A DNA stretch of 35,750 nucleotides from a virus. Below, piece after piece: positions 28,904 to 35,636 of the stretch. The DNA lies in the IMG/VR virus record IMGVR_UViG_3300045946_000072, positions 1 through 35,750 of that record, one strand, 5' to 3'. The notes under the pieces are model-generated. The model was not told the DNA's origin. It was given only the letters and a program-made list of their open reading frames with translations, and did not search any database. The translations under genes were made by a program, and so were the position numbers. Numbering within the stretch: position 1 is the first letter of the stretch; the number at the start of each line of letters is the position of its first letter.

Positions 28904-30526
28904 ATGCCATTCCTAGACGGTGAATTCGACATCGCGGGGCCGAAAAGCGATTTGACCGCGCCCACGAATGCCACGACCGAACTCAAGGCCGAGGACTGGA
29001 ACCAAGTCAGAGACGGCATGCACGAGATTCGCACCGTCGTGAATACCGTCGATGACATCGAGACGGACGTCGCGGCGGCCCAAACTGATGCCACCGCGGC
29101 CCTCGCAGCAGCGACAGCGGCCCAAACAGACGCCACGTCAGCGCTCGCCAGTGCGGCCACGGCGCAAGCTACAGCGACGTCTGCCGCCTCGGCCGCGAGC
29201 GCAGCACAGACTGATGCGACAAGCGCGCTTTCGGATGCTGCGGCCGCGCAGGCGGATGCAGATGCTGCGCAAGCGGATGCCGCGACTGCCCTCTTGACGG
29301 CAAATACGGCGAACACGGCGGCGAGCGCTGCGAGTTCGGCCGCCGCCGCGGCTCAAGCGGATGCGGCGGCCGCGCTCTCGAGCGCCGCAGCGGCGCAGGC
29401 AGACGCCGCGAGCGCGCTTTTGGCGGCGGCAGATGCCGAAACAGCGGCTGACAACGCTACTGAACTGGCGTTCGCTACGTTCTTCGGCACCGGCCACGAC
29501 GGTGACGTCGTCATGGGGGCGTCCGGCCTTACGCAGTTGGATAGGGATTACTATTACAACAGCCTCTCGTGGCCAGCGGCATCGACGGCACAAATAGACA
29601 GCAACAACTACCGCATCTTTGTCAAAGCCACTCTGGACCTAACCAACGCGCCAGTTGGCGGAATCAAGTGTAACGGCGTCAACGGCAACAACGGCACGAA
29701 CGCGAGCGCCGGGTCTGGAGGCACCGCTCGCGGGGGCGCCATCTTCGCGACCGCGGGCGCAGGCGTCGCCGGCGCCACGGGCGGAACAGCAAACGGCAAC
29801 AACGGAGGCGCGGCCGCAAACCTGGCCACCCCTGCTGGCGGCGGACGACCAAGCGCCAGCGCGTTCAATGGCAACGGCGGTGCCGGCAATGGTGGAGCTA
29901 CGAGTGGAGGCACGGGCGGCACAAGCAATGCGACGACCTCCTCGATGGCAATCGGTTACGCGACGACGCTGCCGCAGATTGGCAGCGGCGGGACTGTGCA
30001 ATCGCTTGGAGGGGGCAACGGCGCTCCGGGTGGCGGCGGAGGGGGTGGCGACGGAACCGCCGGCGCTGGAGGAGGCGGCGGCGGTGGCGGCGGAGGGTGT
30101 CTTGCTGTTTACGCGCGGACTCTCATCACGGGCGCGAGCACGCCCGCTGCCGCGATTTGTGCCCTCGGTGGCAACGGGGGAACAGGCGGGACCCCTTTGG
30201 CCGGAAACAGAGGCGGCGGAGGGGGTGGATCCGGCGGCGCGGGCGGCCTTGTGTATTGCGTCGTGGGCGAAAGGAGCGGCGCTGCTGTCACGGGCCTTCT
30301 GGCAGCGGATTCGGGCGCCGGCGGCGCAGCGGGTAACGGCACGGGCACGGGCACCGGTGGCAACGGCGGCGGGACAATGCAGGGAGGCCGCGTCACGCTG
30401 TTTCGCGTCGACACCCAGACCTTCTCAATGGTCGTGCCGTCCGGCGGCACGCTAACCGGTGGCACTGCCAGCGGCACGACGGGCGGCACCGGCGCCGCGG
30501 CGAGCCAGGCAAGGATTACGCTATGA
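28904..30526 (+). CDS. Second tail fibre: Ala-heptad coiled coil plus Gly-rich head
   Basis: After a 52-residue N-terminal domain (L-K-A-E-D-W-N-Q-V-R-D-G-M), residues about 58-185 form about 18 unbroken heptads, each close to A-Q-x-D-A-x-x-A-L-x-x-A-x-x, a long alanine coil. Then a domain (about 190-255, D-R-D-Y-Y-Y-N-S-L-S) and a very Gly-rich region (about 262-540) with N-G-N-N-G and G-G-G-G-G runs. Such heads are typical of receptor-binding tips. It is the last gene of the late operon and ends at a strong hairpin. Confidence 0.75.
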   Translation: MPFLDGEFDIAGPKSDLTAPTNATTELKAEDWNQVRDGMHEIRTVVNTVDDIETDVAAAQTDATAALAAATAAQTDATSALASAATAQATATSAASAASAAQTDATSALSDAAAAQADADAAQADAATALLTANTANTAASAASSAAAAAQADAAAALSSAAAAQADAASALLAAADAETAADNATELAFATFFGTGHDGDVVMGASGLTQLDRDYYYNSLSWPAASTAQIDSNNYRIFVKATLDLTNAPVGGIKCNGVNGNNGTNASAGSGGTARGGAIFATAGAGVAGATGGTANGNNGGAAANLATPAGGGRPSASAFNGNGGAGNGGATSGGTGGTSNATTSSMAIGYATTLPQIGSGGTVQSLGGGNGAPGGGGGGGDGTAGAGGGGGGGGGGCLAVYARTLITGASTPAAAICALGGNGGTGGTPLAGNRGGGGGGSGGAGGLVYCVVGERSGAAVTGLLAADSGAGGAAGNGTGTGTGGNGGGTMQGGRVTLFRVDTQTFSMVVPSGGTLTGGTASGTTGGTGAAASQARITL

Positions 30527-30543
30527 GCTTTCTTGTCACCAAA

Positions 30544-30586
30544 GAGAACGGCGGCATGGCGTCATTTCACGCCGGCCGCCGTTCTC
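30544..30586. terminator. Strong nested hairpin between convergent operons
   Basis: GAGAACGGCGGC (30544-30555) pairs perfectly with GCCGCCGTTCTC (30575-30586). An inner stem, GGCGT/ACGCC (30558-30562, 30569-30573), closes around CATTTC. It starts 18 bases after the last fibre stop and lies 24 bases from the end of the leftward operon, so it can terminate both. No long T-run follows on either side. It overlaps a 46-codon frame that is probably not a gene. Confidence 0.8.
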
Positions 30587-30609
30587 CGTTCCGGGAGTCG
30601 TTTCAGGTC

Positions 30610-30783
30610 CTACTGCACAACCCAGGACGCGTGTCCTGCAGGGCAGCGGTACTCGTACAGTAGTTTCCCCCAGGCGCTTCTTGTTTGGCCGGTCCATATC
30701 ATCATCATGTCGTCGAGCGGGCACGTGACGCTTCCGAATGCGAGTGCCACTGCTACCGCGAGCGCTGCAATTGCTTTCAGCAT
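30610..30783 (-). CDS. Small secreted protein, copy A (57 aa)
   Basis: The N-terminal 18 residues (M-L-K-A-I-A-A-L-A-V-A-V-A-L-A-F-G) form a signal peptide or anchor. The mature part has C21-P-x-D-D, W30-T-G, E-Y-x-C47, G-H51 and W-V-V at the end. It aligns without gaps to the protein at 31865-32041 (first 56 positions). AGGAG lies before the ATG at 30783. Two cysteines may form a disulfide or a metal site. Function unknown; last gene of the leftward operon. Longer in-frame starts lack a site. Confidence 0.75.
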   Translation of the reverse strand: MLKAIAALAVAVALAFGSVTCPLDDMMMIWTGQTRSAWGKLLYEYRCPAGHASWVVQ

Positions 30784-30826
30784 TGTGCGTTTCTCCTGTT
30801 GTTGAACGTGTTGGGTTGGACTTCGG

Positions 30827-31270
30827 TCAGTAGTCATCGGTCGCATCCTTTGCCGCTACGCGCAGGTGCACCACATTCTCCCCGATGCGGTTCGCCTCGC
30901 GCTCGAGCGCGTCACCTCGCGCGAAGTCGCCCGTCTTATAGGCCGCGACCGACTGCTTGCGGAGCTCCCACTCATCCAATTGGCCAGCGTCGGCGATCTG
31001 TTTCGCGTCCTGGCGCAGCTCGTTGAGGCCAGATTGGCGCTTCATCTCCTTCGCCCACATGGCCAATTCGCGGCGCAAGTCCTCGTCGTCGGATGCGCGA
31101 AAGGATTCTGGGCGCGCGACGCCGTTCTCGTCGAGGCCCCAGGCCAAGTCACTGCAGCGCGTGCAGAGTGATGACCACCGGTGGCCTGGCCCGGATGCGT
31201 GGCGGCCGCAGTTCCACTTGCAGGGCTTCGCGATGGTGTTCGTCTTCTTTCCAAACAGGGTTGCGAACAT
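30827..31270 (-). CDS. Zinc-finger-type hypothetical protein (147 aa)
   Basis: Cysteines at about 17, 21, 36 and 39 (C-K-W-N-C-G-R-H ... C-T-R-C) form a short zinc ribbon. The rest is helical and charged (R-R-E-L-A-M-W-A-K-E-M-K-R-Q, E-W-E-L-R-K-Q-S-V-A-A-Y-K-T-G-D-F), a likely coiled coil. AAGGAGAA precedes the ATG at 31270. Function unknown. It stands 78 bases after the preceding gene of the leftward operon; that gap holds only a weak CCTGG/CCAGG hairpin. Confidence 0.65.
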   Translation of the reverse strand: MFATLFGKKTNTIAKPCKWNCGRHASGPGHRWSSLCTRCSDLAWGLDENGVARPESFRASDDEDLRRELAMWAKEMKRQSGLNELRQDAKQIADAGQLDEWELRKQSVAAYKTGDFARGDALEREANRIGENVVHLRVAAKDATDDY

Positions 31271-31348
31271 GGACTTCTCCTTGGTGTGGGTACACGGGTG
31301 ACGTTCCTGGATCTCGCCAGGTGCTACGGGTTAGGGGTTTGAGTGGGG

Positions 31349-31615
31349 CTAGGGCGCTTCGCCCTCCGCCTTGGCGATGGCGGCGCAAGCCATGTCGTAG
31401 GCTGGCTCAATCTTCGCCCCGACGCCGAGCACTTCGACGCCGGCGACGAGCAGCGTCAGCGCCGTGAGCAGCTCCGGCGCGGCGGACGCGAGGCGCGCGT
31501 CCTCGCGTCGGTCCATGACGCCGATCAGGCGTCCATCGGTGCCAGGTTCCTCCGCATAGACGGTCCGCCCAACCTTGCGGCCCACGCGCCAGGGCCCTGG
31601 TGTGTGCTTACTCAT
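31349..31615 (-). CDS. TPGPW-type small phage protein, relative of the 2479 gene (88 aa)
   Basis: It has M-S-K-H-T-P-G-P-W-R-V at the start and D-A-R-L-A-S-A-A-P-E-L-L-T-A-L, then A-I-A-K-A-E-G at the end, the same two blocks as the rightward gene at 2479-2730. The start at 31615 is chosen for the classic T-P-G-P-W N-terminus and an eight-base overlap with the preceding gene. Unknown function. Confidence 0.72.
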   Translation of the reverse strand: MSKHTPGPWRVGRKVGRTVYAEEPGTDGRLIGVMDRREDARLASAAPELLTALTLLVAGVEVLGVGAKIEPAYDMACAAIAKAEGEAP

Positions 31616-31868
31616 GGGTGCCCTCGGCTTTCGCGATGACGGCTCCAACCTCGTCGCACTTCTGGACGTGTTCGATGCCGTTGTCCTCGTCTGGGACGCA
31701 ATAGGTGCCGCACAGATCGCGGCGCGCGCCCCTTAGCTCCTCGAGCAATACCCCTTCGCTCGCCCGCGCGCGGCGGACTTCCTCGACGAGCATCTGGAGG
31801 AAGCGGCCCTGTCGTTGCCGGGCCTGCTCGATGACGTCCTCAATCTCCGCGTCGTGAATGCGGCTCAT
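31608..31868 (-). CDS. Small helical phage protein (86 aa)
   Basis: A helical protein (I-E-D-V-I-E-Q-A-R-Q-R-Q-G-R-F-L-Q-M-L-V-E-E-V) with two cysteines in C-G-T-Y-C and an end V-I-A-K-A-E-G like that of its neighbour. Start 31868 overlaps the previous stop in ATGA. Function unknown. Confidence 0.62.
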   Translation of the reverse strand: MSRIHDAEIEDVIEQARQRQGRFLQMLVEEVRRARASEGVLLEELRGARRDLCGTYCVPDEDNGIEHVQKCDEVGAVIAKAEGTHE

Positions 31869-32041
31869 TGGGCCACCACCCACATCCGATGGCCGTAGAG
31901 GCACTTGTACTCTTTGAGCGTCTTCGCCAACTCGTACTCGACGCGGCCCGTCCACGCCATCGAACTGTCATCGATGGGGCACCGCGGCTGTCCGAAGGCG
32001 ATTGCGGCGATGACGGCCAGCCCTGCGAGAGCGCGCCTCAT
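31865..32041 (-). CDS. Small secreted protein, copy B (58 aa)
   Basis: The start overlaps the end of the SSB-like gene (ATGA at 32038-32041) and the end overlaps the next start, firmly placing it in the operon. Residues 1-17 are a signal-like helix (R-R-A-L-A-G-L-A-V-I-A-A-I-A-F-G). Then C21-P-I-D-D, W30-T-G, E-Y-K-C47, G-H51 and W-V-V match copy A at the same positions. Copies A and B are diverged paralogues. The Cys-x..Cys-x-x-G-H pattern may be a disulfide or a small zinc site. A periplasmic role, such as exclusion of other phages, is only a guess. Confidence 0.78.
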   Translation of the reverse strand: MRRALAGLAVIAAIAFGQPRCPIDDSSMAWTGRVEYELAKTLKEYKCLYGHRMWVVAQ

Positions 32042-32586
32042 GCGCCCCCCTGTGCAACTTCGGAGTCGGGCTGGAGCTCGCCAGTGTCAGGGTCGAATTC
32101 GTCGGCCTCGGGCTCGGATTCAGGCGGAGGGGCGGTTTCCGCGATCTTTCCGGCGGTCTTCTTGAGGCGAATGGTCGCCAGCACGACGCCAATCTGGCAC
32201 TCGACGTCGATGTCGCGTTCGATGTCAGGCGAACCGAGGATGCGGATTCCGTCCACCATCTGACCGCCGATCCCCCTCACCTTGCGAACGTGCATCGTCA
32301 CACGCTTGCCAATCCAGTCGGCGACCCGCTTGCCCCACATCCCCTTGAGGCATTCTCCGTTCGTCTTGTTCAGGATGAGCTGCATCTCGCGCTCCCGAAA
32401 CGCCATGACGACTTTCCACTTCATGGCGCCGGGAACATCGGGGTCGGGCATCTTCTCCATCTCAACTGCAGAGATGGTTAGCGTCACCGCCTTGCCCTTA
32501 AAAAGGCCGCTCTTCAGGAAGCGCCCAGGAAAAAGCTCGTCGTACGACTGCGGAACCTTCGTCTCTCTCTTCTCCTTCGTGCTCAC
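32038..32586 (-). CDS. RecE-associated phage protein, possible OB-fold ssDNA-binding protein (182 aa)
   Basis: The N-terminal part, E-L-F-P-G-R-F-L-K-S-G-L-F-K-G-K-A-V-T-L-T-I, with V-V-M-A-F-R-E-R-E-M-Q-L-I-L-N-K-T-N-G-E and W-I-G-K-R-V-T-M, is a conserved set in phage proteins coded beside RecE-like exonucleases. A beta-rich OB-type fold that binds single strands left by the exonuclease is plausible but unproven. The C-terminal 45 residues are acidic and disordered, as in SSB proteins. The start is GTG at 32586, overlapping the exonuclease stop. Confidence 0.68.
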   Translation of the reverse strand: MSTKEKRETKVPQSYDELFPGRFLKSGLFKGKAVTLTISAVEMEKMPDPDVPGAMKWKVVMAFREREMQLILNKTNGECLKGMWGKRVADWIGKRVTMHVRKVRGIGGQMVDGIRILGSPDIERDIDVECQIGVVLATIRLKKTAGKIAETAPPPESEPEADEFDPDTGELQPDSEVAQGGA

Positions 32587-33461
32587 GCTGCTTCCTCCAC
32601 TCCTTCGAGTCCAAGTGCCGACAGGTCGCCGTCGTCATCCTCCGGCGCGTCCCATGTCGGCAGCTCCAGTGTGATGGGCCGATCCGCATAGCCGCGCCAA
32701 TCGTTCGTCTGCTGGCAGCGATGGAGTTGGTCCAGGCACGTGCGAAACCTGCTCTCCCCGCGCAGCAACTGCGCCTCCGTGAGAATGTAGGGCTGGGAGA
32801 TGTGCGGCTCGTCACTCTCGACAGCGACCAGCACGCAAGGCAGGTCCTTACGCGTCAGCGTACGGTAGCCATGGCGGTAAAACGCAGACTGGCTCGTGTA
32901 CAGATATCGAGAAGCGGACTTGCCGAATTCGGTTGGGCTTCCGTCCTTCGTCGTCTTCAGGTCCACCAGCGCGTCCGCGCCGACGTCCGGGCGACCCTTG
33001 CATAGGATGCGGTAGCCAGGCTCGCCATCCGGTCCAGGAGGCGCCTCGTACCACCAGACGAGGGTGACTTCGGCTTGGCCACCGCGCAGGTACGCCGCGC
33101 AAAGCTCGTCGCGCGTAGCAGCCTCCGCCATCGCCTTGCTCTTGCGATGCATTTTTTCGGTGAGAATCTCGAGGCCCTCTGCCTCGCATTTCCTGGAAAA
33201 CGCCTTCCAGTCGTTCCCTGTGCGTCGCTCGCCGTCCCAGATCGCGAACCTGCGGAAGAACTGGTCCGGCTCGAATGCGAGCACGTGCGTTGCACTGCCG
33301 ATGCGCATCGGGTCGGTTACTTTCTTTTTTCGCTTGAGCTCGGCGCGGTAGTGCGCCGGCGAGCGCAGAATCTCTTTGAGCGTGCTCCAGTTGACCGCGT
33401 CGATCCGCTCGTAATCGGCTCGAGAAATGCCGGGGTAAATGCCAGGGGTGTTGGGAATCAT
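32583..33461 (-). CDS. RecE-like PD-(D/E)XK exonuclease
   Basis: The 292-residue protein has N-W-S-T-L-K-E-I-L-R-S-P-A-H-Y (about 23-37), G-S-A-T-H-V-L-A-F-E-P (about 55-65), and the nuclease core G-R-P-D-V-G-A-D-A-L-V-D-L-K-T-T-K-D (about 157-174), where Asp and Lys of D-L-K-T are catalytic, then Y-x-x-Q-S-A-F-Y. It belongs to the exodeoxyribonuclease VIII/DUF3799 type and would cut back 5' strands for annealing-based recombination. GAGGAG is before the ATG at 33461. No clear RecT/Red-beta partner is present; the next gene may replace it. Confidence 0.88.
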   Translation of the reverse strand: MIPNTPGIYPGISRADYERIDAVNWSTLKEILRSPAHYRAELKRKKKVTDPMRIGSATHVLAFEPDQFFRRFAIWDGERRTGNDWKAFSRKCEAEGLEILTEKMHRKSKAMAEAATRDELCAAYLRGGQAEVTLVWWYEAPPGPDGEPGYRILCKGRPDVGADALVDLKTTKDGSPTEFGKSASRYLYTSQSAFYRHGYRTLTRKDLPCVLVAVESDEPHISQPYILTEAQLLRGESRFRTCLDQLHRCQQTNDWRGYADRPITLELPTWDAPEDDDGDLSALGLEGVEEAA

Positions 33462-33673
33462 CAGACTTCTCCTCTCAGTACGGCGCGAACGGCACTGACG
33501 AAACCGGGGTACACGTTCTCGGTCGGCGAATACCTGTCGACCCACGTCTGCCGCCAGATGCGCGCCCTGCCGTCAGCCTCGATGGCGATGTGGCCATACA
33601 GGGTGTCTTCATTGGACAGCTGATGCAGGACAGTCCCGCCCTCGAGCTTGATTTCGTAGCGTTCCACACTCAT
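33461..33673 (-). CDS. Small hypothetical protein (70 aa)
   Basis: Its beta-rich centre (Y-E-I-K-L-E-G-G-T-V-L-H-Q-L, T-L-Y-G-H-I-A-I-E-A-D-G-R-A-R-I-W) suggests a small beta barrel or sheet. The start 33673 overlaps the preceding stop in ATGA and its own stop shares one base with the exonuclease start. An upstream in-frame ATG at 33733 would run inside the neighbouring gene. Unknown family. Confidence 0.6.
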   Translation of the reverse strand: MSVERYEIKLEGGTVLHQLSNEDTLYGHIAIEADGRARIWRQTWVDRYSPTENVYPGFVSAVRAVLRGEV

Positions 33674-33984
33674 TTCGCCCTCCGAACCATCGCTAGTGCT
33701 GCGTTTAGGCATTTCGCGTTCGTCCACATGCACTCCTCAATCTCGTCGCGCAACTCAGAGGCGGCGGCGCCAGGACGGTGTGCCATCGCCAAAAGCTTCT
33801 CGAGCCGCACCCGCACCAAGTCCAATTCGACCATGAGGTTCAAAGGCTCGCCGTTCAGCCTGACATCGCGCCTCGACTCACACTCGATGCTGCACGTCAC
33901 AAACCCCGCACCCTCTCCTGGAATCGGGATGCCGCACACTTCGCAGCGCGGAAACCTTGGAGGCGGTTTCGTTGGGTCGCTCAT
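33670..33984 (-). CDS. Zinc-ribbon-type small protein (104 aa)
   Basis: C-E-V-C-G-I-P-I (14-21) and C-S-I-E-C (31-35) form a short treble-clef or zinc ribbon. A helical part follows (L-V-R-V-R-L-E-K-L-L-A-M-A-H-R, S-E-L-R-D-E-I-E-E-C). The start overlaps the previous gene's end by four bases. It was not recognised; DNA or protein binding is possible. Confidence 0.65.
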   Translation of the reverse strand: MSDPTKPPPRFPRCEVCGIPIPGEGAGFVTCSIECESRRDVRLNGEPLNLMVELDLVRVRLEKLLAMAHRPGAAASELRDEIEECMWTNAKCLNAALAMVRRAK

Positions 33985-34262
33985 CGCGCCGCACCCTGCG
34001 ACAGAACGAATGCCCGCACCTTGGCCAGGTACGCCCGCGCCCTGACGGGGGATGCGCCAAGGTCCAGCGCGAGGCGGACGTAGTTCTCGAGAAGCGACTG
34101 CACTTCCCACAGCGAATCCATCGTCTCGAGGCGCTGGCGCTTGGCGATGGAGCTGCGCCCCGTGCACTCGGTGCACTCGTAGACGTCCATCACCTGGCCT
34201 TCCACGCGGAGCTCGTCCAGGTCCTCTTGGGTGGCCTCGTATCCGCATTCGCATGTCGTCAT
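33981..34262 (-). CDS. First gene of the leftward operon: zinc-finger-type protein (93 aa)
   Basis: C-E-C-G-Y-E-A-T (4-11) with C-T-E-C (30-33) makes a small zinc ribbon, followed by helices (L-E-T-M-D-S-L-W-E-V-Q-S-L-L-E-N-Y-V-R-L, A-R-A-Y-L-A-K-V-R-A). AGGACGCA before the ATG at 34262 is a modest ribosome-binding site. It lies 25 bases downstream of the leftward promoter -10. First in the operon, it may be a small regulator, but no direct motif shows this. Confidence 0.68.
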   Translation of the reverse strand: MTTCECGYEATQEDLDELRVEGQVMDVYECTECTGRSSIAKRQRLETMDSLWEVQSLLENYVRLALDLGASPVRARAYLAKVRAFVLSQGAAR

Positions 34263-34286
34263 TGCGTCCTCCGACCTGACCGAGAC

Positions 34287-34314
34287 AGTATAACCGTTTT
34301 TCGGTTACAGTCAA
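34287..34314 (-). promoter_or_regulatory. Leftward promoter with a palindromic operator in its spacer
   Basis: Read leftward, TTGACT (34314-34309) and TATACT (34292-34287) are 16 bp apart, a near-consensus sigma-70 promoter. The palindrome TAACCGtttttCGGTTA (34291-34307) fills the spacer and would block RNA polymerase when bound. It drives the recombination operon. The divergent ribbon-helix-helix gene at 34438 is the natural candidate repressor. Confidence 0.75.
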
Positions 34315-34437
34315 GACACGTGCTTGTTGTTGTACTAGGGTAGCGGGCGCGTTAGGAGTGCCCGTCAGATGGCGCCAGAGCCAATGTGGGATGTGGCGCA
34401 CACGGCTCGGCCGTGGAAATAAGGAGGGGATGCGTCG

Positions 34438-34803
34438 ATGTCGAAGGCGGGTAAGGGTAAGTCGCGGACTGTCAACTCAGTGCTGCCGCCTAAGGGCCGA
34501 TGGGGTGAATCGGGCATGAGCGCGCGCGAAGACGAAGACGGGCCGGTCCTGCCGCATAAGGACCCGCGCCTAAAAAACAGGAACGTGACGGTGACGCTCC
34601 CCAATTGGCTCTGGGACGCGCTGGACGAGATTATGAACGCCACGAACGCGACAATTGAGGAGGAGGAGGACCATTACAGTCGCAACCAAGTCATCAAGTA
34701 TTTCCTCGAGAATCGCGTTAAGGCATGGCGCCTCGAGCAGGCGCCGAAGCAGGCCTCCACAAAGGAGCCCGGACCAAAGGCCGGGCTACCCAGAAAATCG
34801 TGA
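34438..34803 (+). CDS. Ribbon-helix-helix regulator, divergent from leftward operon (121 aa)
   Basis: Residues about 48-100 (N-V-T-V-T-L-P-N-W-L-W-D-A-L-D-E-I-M-N-A-T-N-A-T-I ... Y-S-R-N-Q-V-I-K-Y-F-L-E-N) resemble the Arc/CopG-type strand-helix-helix. A run of Glu between the helices is odd. The tails are basic. AAGGAGGGG is nine bases before the ATG. It faces the leftward promoter (34287-34314) across 123 bases, so it is a plausible repressor of that promoter and perhaps of its own. No CI-like gene exists here, so it may set lysogeny control. Confidence 0.7.
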   Translation: MSKAGKGKSRTVNSVLPPKGRWGESGMSAREDEDGPVLPHKDPRLKNRNVTVTLPNWLWDALDEIMNATNATIEEEEDHYSRNQVIKYFLENRVKAWRLEQAPKQASTKEPGPKAGLPRKS

Positions 34804-34980
34804 TGCAGCCGCGAAACGAGCAAGTAGCGCGCATGCCATCGGACCGTGGACTTGTCCCGTGGTGCTATTGCAACGCCGTTTCCGTTGCCATATTCGGTGC
34901 CACCTGCCGCCCATGGCCCCAGGCTAGGGAGCGGTTACCCGTCACCACTGGTCTTGAGGGACCAGGGAAGGAGCAGCGCA
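34804..34980 (+). promoter_or_regulatory. Leader of the xis-int operon with two palindromes
   Basis: Two perfect inverted repeats lie here: GCAACGccgtttcCGTTGC (34870-34888) and CTGGTCttgaggGACCAG (34948-34965). The first overlaps a TTGCAA/CATATT pair with a short 15-bp spacer, promoter-like but weak. The second ends just before AAGGAG (34968-34973), where binding or an RNA hairpin could control translation. Open frames across it differ in phase and lack support. Confidence 0.5.
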
Positions 34981-35547
34981 GTGAATCAGCGGGACGTACG
35001 TCCGAAAGTCGCAGCGCCGGGTGCGAGAGGAAGCGGGCACCCGCTCCCGCTGCTCTCCCCGGTTTCCATCGCCTGGACTCGCCTCCGCGGCGAGCGGCGT
35101 GCTCTCCCTGGCACGGAAGCAGGGGGGCTCATCTCCATGGGTGATGGGCGCTGGTTTTTAGGGCCCGGTCTCTACCGCATAACGAGCGGCGTGCTCATCG
35201 AGCAGACGGACCTAAGCGATGAGCAGATGCGCGACGTCATCCAACCGGCCGCTGCGAGCGCGCCCGACTCGGATGAGCGCGAGGCTGCGCGCGTGCGTAC
35301 GGCCCAGATGGTCGAGACCTACCGCGCAAAGTTGGGCGAGCCACCCAGCGGCATTCCGTCCGCAATGGGTGCGTGGCTCACCGAATTCAGCGAGGACGTG
35401 GTGCGAGAGGCCATCATCGAGACGGCGGCCGCCATTGTTCCGCACTCCTTGCAAACCATCGAGGAGCGCTACCAGTTTTTACGTTCCGCGCTCGGACATC
35501 GTCGCAGTCGGGCCCGGCGCAGGCCGCCGCAGACAGAAAAACCCTAG
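34981..35547 (+). CDS. Hypothetical protein upstream of xis-int (188 aa)
   Basis: AAGGAG (34968-34973) lies seven bases before a GTG at 34981, preferred to an in-frame ATG at 34846. The N-terminal 50 residues are basic and disordered. Residues about 55-85 are beta-like (D-G-R-W-F-L-G-P-G-L-Y-R-I-T). The C-terminal half has G-A-W-L-T-E-F-S-E-D-V-V-R-E-A-I-I-E-T-A-A-A-I-V ... I-E-E-R-Y-Q-F-L-R-S-A-L, which faintly recalls DnaD-like replication domains. Function is unknown. The C-terminus is Arg-rich. Confidence 0.55.
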   Translation: MNQRDVRPKVAAPGARGSGHPLPLLSPVSIAWTRLRGERRALPGTEAGGLISMGDGRWFLGPGLYRITSGVLIEQTDLSDEQMRDVIQPAAASAPDSDEREAARVRTAQMVETYRAKLGEPPSGIPSAMGAWLTEFSEDVVREAIIETAAAIVPHSLQTIEERYQFLRSALGHRRSRARRRPPQTEKP

Positions 35548-35636
35548 GTAATGGGTCGGGAAGTTCGAGCCGAGCGGGAGTGGTGCGTGCGGTGAGTGCG
35601 AAGTGAGACTGTGCAAAACGAAAGTGAAGGTCCGCA

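Noticed and set aside
30523-30663. A 46-codon frame starting in the last fibre stop (ATGA)
   Set aside because: It translates the terminator hairpin and overlaps the secreted gene's end; no conserved features.
34725-35144. Alternative frame across the leader at 34804-34980
   Set aside because: Low-complexity, no ribosome-binding site, and overlaps the GTG-started gene with a good site at 34981.
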